This document shows, one piece after another, positions 6,757 to 7,663 of a stretch of 7,663 nucleotides of DNA; position 1 is the first letter of the stretch; every line of letters starts with the position of its first letter. The DNA lies in NCBI GenBank assembly GCA_017471085.1, contig JAFUWW010000055.1:1-7663 (forward strand), given 5' to 3'. A program made the position numbers and the translations under genes. The notes beneath the pieces are model-generated. The model saw only the letters and a list, made by a program, of their open reading frames with translations. It was not told where the DNA came from and did no database searches. This stretch comes from Bacteroidales bacterium. GTDB taxonomy: Bacteria > Bacteroidota > Bacteroidia > Bacteroidales > UBA932.

Positions 6757-6788
6757 CAAATTTAGCCGTTTTTTTCGGCTTTCTAAAA
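6757..6788 (-). promoter_or_regulatory. Probable glmM promoter overlapping an inverted repeat
   Basis: Minus-strand TAAATTTG (6757-6764) matches the TAnnTTTG -7 element. The -33 position 20 bases upstream reads TTTT rather than TTTG, so the match is partial. The spacer is almost wholly an inverted repeat, AGCCG (6764-6768) and CGGCT (6776-6780) around seven T, which could be an operator. Confidence 0.62.
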
Positions 6789-6794
6789 TAAAAA

Positions 6795-6825
6795 TTTGCA
6801 GAATCGAAAAAATGTAGTACCTTTG
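6795..6825 (+). promoter_or_regulatory. Bacteroidota-type promoter of the tRNA-Glu gene
   Basis: TTTG (6795-6798) and TACCTTTG (6818-6825) are separated by 19 bases, a near-ideal Bacteroidota -33/-7 pair. The tRNA begins 12 bases after the -7 element, so the 5' leader should be only a few bases. It is divergent from the glmM promoter, with the two -33 regions a few bases apart. Confidence 0.85.
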
Positions 6826-6836
6826 CACTCCAACCT

Positions 6837-6908
6837 GCTGGGTTCGTATAACGGTTAGTACTCGAGATTCTCAATCTCGCAATAGGAGTTCGATTCTCCT
6901 ACCCAGTA
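6837..6908 (+). tRNA. tRNA-Glu, anticodon CUC
   Basis: A full cloverleaf folds by eye. The acceptor arm is GCTGGGT (6837-6843) with ACCCAGT (6901-6907), including a terminal G-U pair. The D arm is GTAT/GTAC with an 8-base loop containing GG. The anticodon stem is CGAGA/TCTCG with loop TTCTCAA, giving CTC at 6870-6872. The variable loop has 4 bases, and the T arm is AGGAG/CTCCT with loop TTCGATT. The anticodon CUC reads GAG. The discriminator base is A (6908) and the next bases are CCC, so CCA is not encoded and must be added enzymatically. A promoter precedes it and an intrinsic terminator follows after three bases, so it is a single-gene transcript. Confidence 0.93.
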
Positions 6909-6911
6909 CCC

Positions 6912-6946
6912 AAAAGCCAATCTGCACTGCGCAGGTTGGCTTTTTT
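6912..6946 (+). terminator. Intrinsic terminator of the tRNA-Glu gene
   Basis: AAAAGCCAA (6912-6920) pairs with TTGGCTTTT (6936-6944), extended by TCTGC/GCAGG with one G-U pair and a five-base loop ACTGC. A run of six T (6941-6946) ends the structure. This is a strong rho-independent terminator in the plus direction. Confidence 0.93.
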
Positions 6947-7017
6947 GGATATAATTGACATTTCGGTTGGTGAAACATCGGATCCATGCGAAAACATTTT
7001 CGGGCTCAATGCAAAAA
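6947..7017. other. Gene-free start of the right-hand region
   Basis: Between the tRNA terminator and the first tandem array I see no start codon with a plausible frame, no TAnnTTTG promoter and no clear repeat. The minus-strand open frames here run backwards through the tRNA gene and terminator, so I regard them as spurious. Base composition shifts towards AT compared with the genes to the left. The whole stretch 6947-7663 carries no supported gene. Confidence 0.6.
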
Positions 7018-7245
7018 CCGGCTGCTTTATGGCCCGGGTTCTTGGCTGACACATACATGTGTAATCTTCGTCACGTTCTGATCCATTTTCTTGACTAATA
7101 ATGCCACTTGGCGCAATCAAAGTCACGTTCTGCTACGTATTCATGACTAAGAATGTTACCTGGCGCAATCTATGTCACCATTTTGCCACGTATTCATGGC
7201 TAAGAATGTACATGGTGCATCCATGGTCACTTTTTTCCAAATCTA
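7018..7245. repeat. Degenerate tandem array, period about 52 bp
   Basis: GTCAC recurs at 7070, 7122, 7174 and 7226, exactly 52 bases apart. Units at 7070 and 7122 agree at 41 of 52 positions by direct comparison and share GTCACGTTCTG and TGGCGCAATC. The 7122 and 7174 units share TATTCATG(A/G)CTAAGAATGT, with one small insertion and one compensating deletion. The last unit breaks off after about 20 bases. A fainter unit precedes 7070 (TTCTTGGCTGAC... at about 7039-7069). The period is not a multiple of three and frames are interrupted, so it is not a protein-coding repeat. No spacer-like variable segments are present, so it is not a CRISPR array. Confidence 0.8.
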
Positions 7246-7260
7246 TATGAACTGTTTTGA

Positions 7261-7419
7261 CGTGGAATCAGCGCGGATCTTTTCAGTGCCGAAGTTCTCA
7301 GCAATAACGGCGGGAATACCGTCTCTGATAATGTCTTTGAAACCGTAGCGCCATACTGGTATTACAATAATAACCCTACTTATTACATTGCTCCAACCCG
7401 GTTGTCTTGCATTTCTTAG
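7261..7419 (+). pseudogene. Possible gene remnant, unidentified
   Basis: An open stretch of 52 codons from just after a TGA (7258-7260) to TAG (7417-7419), with no ATG. The translation contains ADLFSAEVLSNNGGN and, nearer the end, FETVAPYWYYNNNPTYYIAP. The aromatic and asparagine-rich composition looks like the end of a secreted or surface protein more than random sequence, but I do not recognise a family. It lies between the two tandem arrays. It could be the degraded 3' end of a gene or simply a chance open frame. Confidence 0.25.
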
Positions 7420-7463
7420 GCAAAGAGGTCGGCTGTTGCCATAGGCGGTCTTGTTCTTGATCT

Positions 7464-7663
7464 GTGGCTAAAGCACGAAATAGGGCCTGGAAGGGCGAAA
7501 GTGTGCTTTAGTGCGGGTGCGCAGATGTGGCTAAAGCACGAAATGGGGCCTGGAAGGGAGAAAGTGTGCTTCAGAGCGGGTGTGCAGGCGTGGCTAAAGC
7601 ACGAAATGCGGCCTGGAAGGGCGAAAATGTGCTTTAGTGCGGGGGTGCAGGCGTGGCTAAAGC
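7464..7663. repeat. 63-bp tandem array of palindromic units, cut by the window edge
   Basis: GTGGCTAAAGC begins at 7464, 7527, 7590 and 7653, exactly 63 bases apart, giving three full units and the first 11 bases of a fourth. Adjacent units differ at only about 6-7 of 63 positions. Each unit carries CTAAAGCAC near its start and GTGCTTTAG 26 bases further on (copy 1: 7468-7476 and 7503-7511), a 9-bp perfect inverted repeat. In copy 2 one T to C change leaves a G-U pair in a minus-strand transcript. The period equals 21 codons and one frame is open on each strand, but no start codon context supports translation. The array continues beyond the window. Confidence 0.9.

Noticed and set aside
5440..6765. 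Long plus-strand open frame opposite glmM
   Set aside because: It is the complement of a clear phosphohexomutase gene. Its translation is rich in histidine and glycine without family motifs, typical of a GC-rich shadow frame.
7464..7663. CRISPR array
   Set aside because: All 63 positions of the unit are similar between copies. There is no short constant repeat alternating with variable spacers, and no cas gene is nearby.
7420..7663. Repeat protein with 21-residue units (WLKHE...PGR-type on the plus strand, or a frame on the minus strand)
   Set aside because: One frame is open on each strand, which is expected when a stop-free 63-bp unit is repeated. No start codon with context is present, and most differences between units change the residue rather than being silent.
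6837..7663. Integrated element at the tRNA-Glu 3' end
   Set aside because: I looked for a second copy of the tRNA 3' end (TCTCCTACCCAG) to the right and found none, and no integrase gene is visible.

Overview
The window looks like a chromosomal segment from a GC-rich member of the Bacteroidota, probably Bacteroidales. The support is threefold. Two spaced promoters match the Bacteroidota consensus (a TTG-type -33 and a TAnnTTTG -7), and a third site has the -7 only. The ribosomal protein L31 is the zinc-free type B form. The gene set (RbfA, a LolC/E-like permease, a DUF1343 protein and a GlmM-type mutase) fits the same group. No species can be named from the sequence.

Layout. Positions 1-3762 form one plus-strand block: the 3' end of tyrS, rbfA, a LolC/E-like permease, a FecCD/BtuC-type permease and its FecE/BtuD-type ATPase. 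The last four genes are separated by one base or overlap, so they are probably co-transcribed. A hairpin at 3770-3795 closes this block and the convergent minus-strand block. That minus-strand block (3820-6735) holds glmM, a divergent DUF1343/NamZ-like protein 35 bases behind it, and rpmE2, which has its own promoter and leader. From a divergent promoter region near 6757-6825 a tRNA-Glu(CUC) gene reads rightwards and ends at a strong intrinsic terminator.

Positions 6947-7663 hold no convincing gene and look different: AT-richer at first, with a degenerate tandem array of about 52 bp period (about 7018-7245), a 52-codon open stretch without a start codon that could be a gene remnant, and a 63-bp tandem array (7464 to the window edge) whose units each contain a 9-bp inverted repeat. 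A separate small palindrome (stem ATTCCCGG/CCGGGAAT) sits in three intergenic gaps. Two copies are identical over 27 bases, and two copies supply an ATG that could be mistaken for a gene start.

How the genes fit together. The plus-strand block combines translation functions (aminoacylation, 30S maturation) with envelope transport: lipoprotein release, and import of a metal chelate such as a siderophore, heme or cobalamin. The minus-strand block pairs amino-sugar activation for peptidoglycan with a protein related to peptidoglycan MurNAc hydrolases. I see no clearly new system. The items most worth a second look are the two tandem arrays, the ATPase lacking its Q-loop glutamine, and the divergent DUF1343 protein beside glmM.
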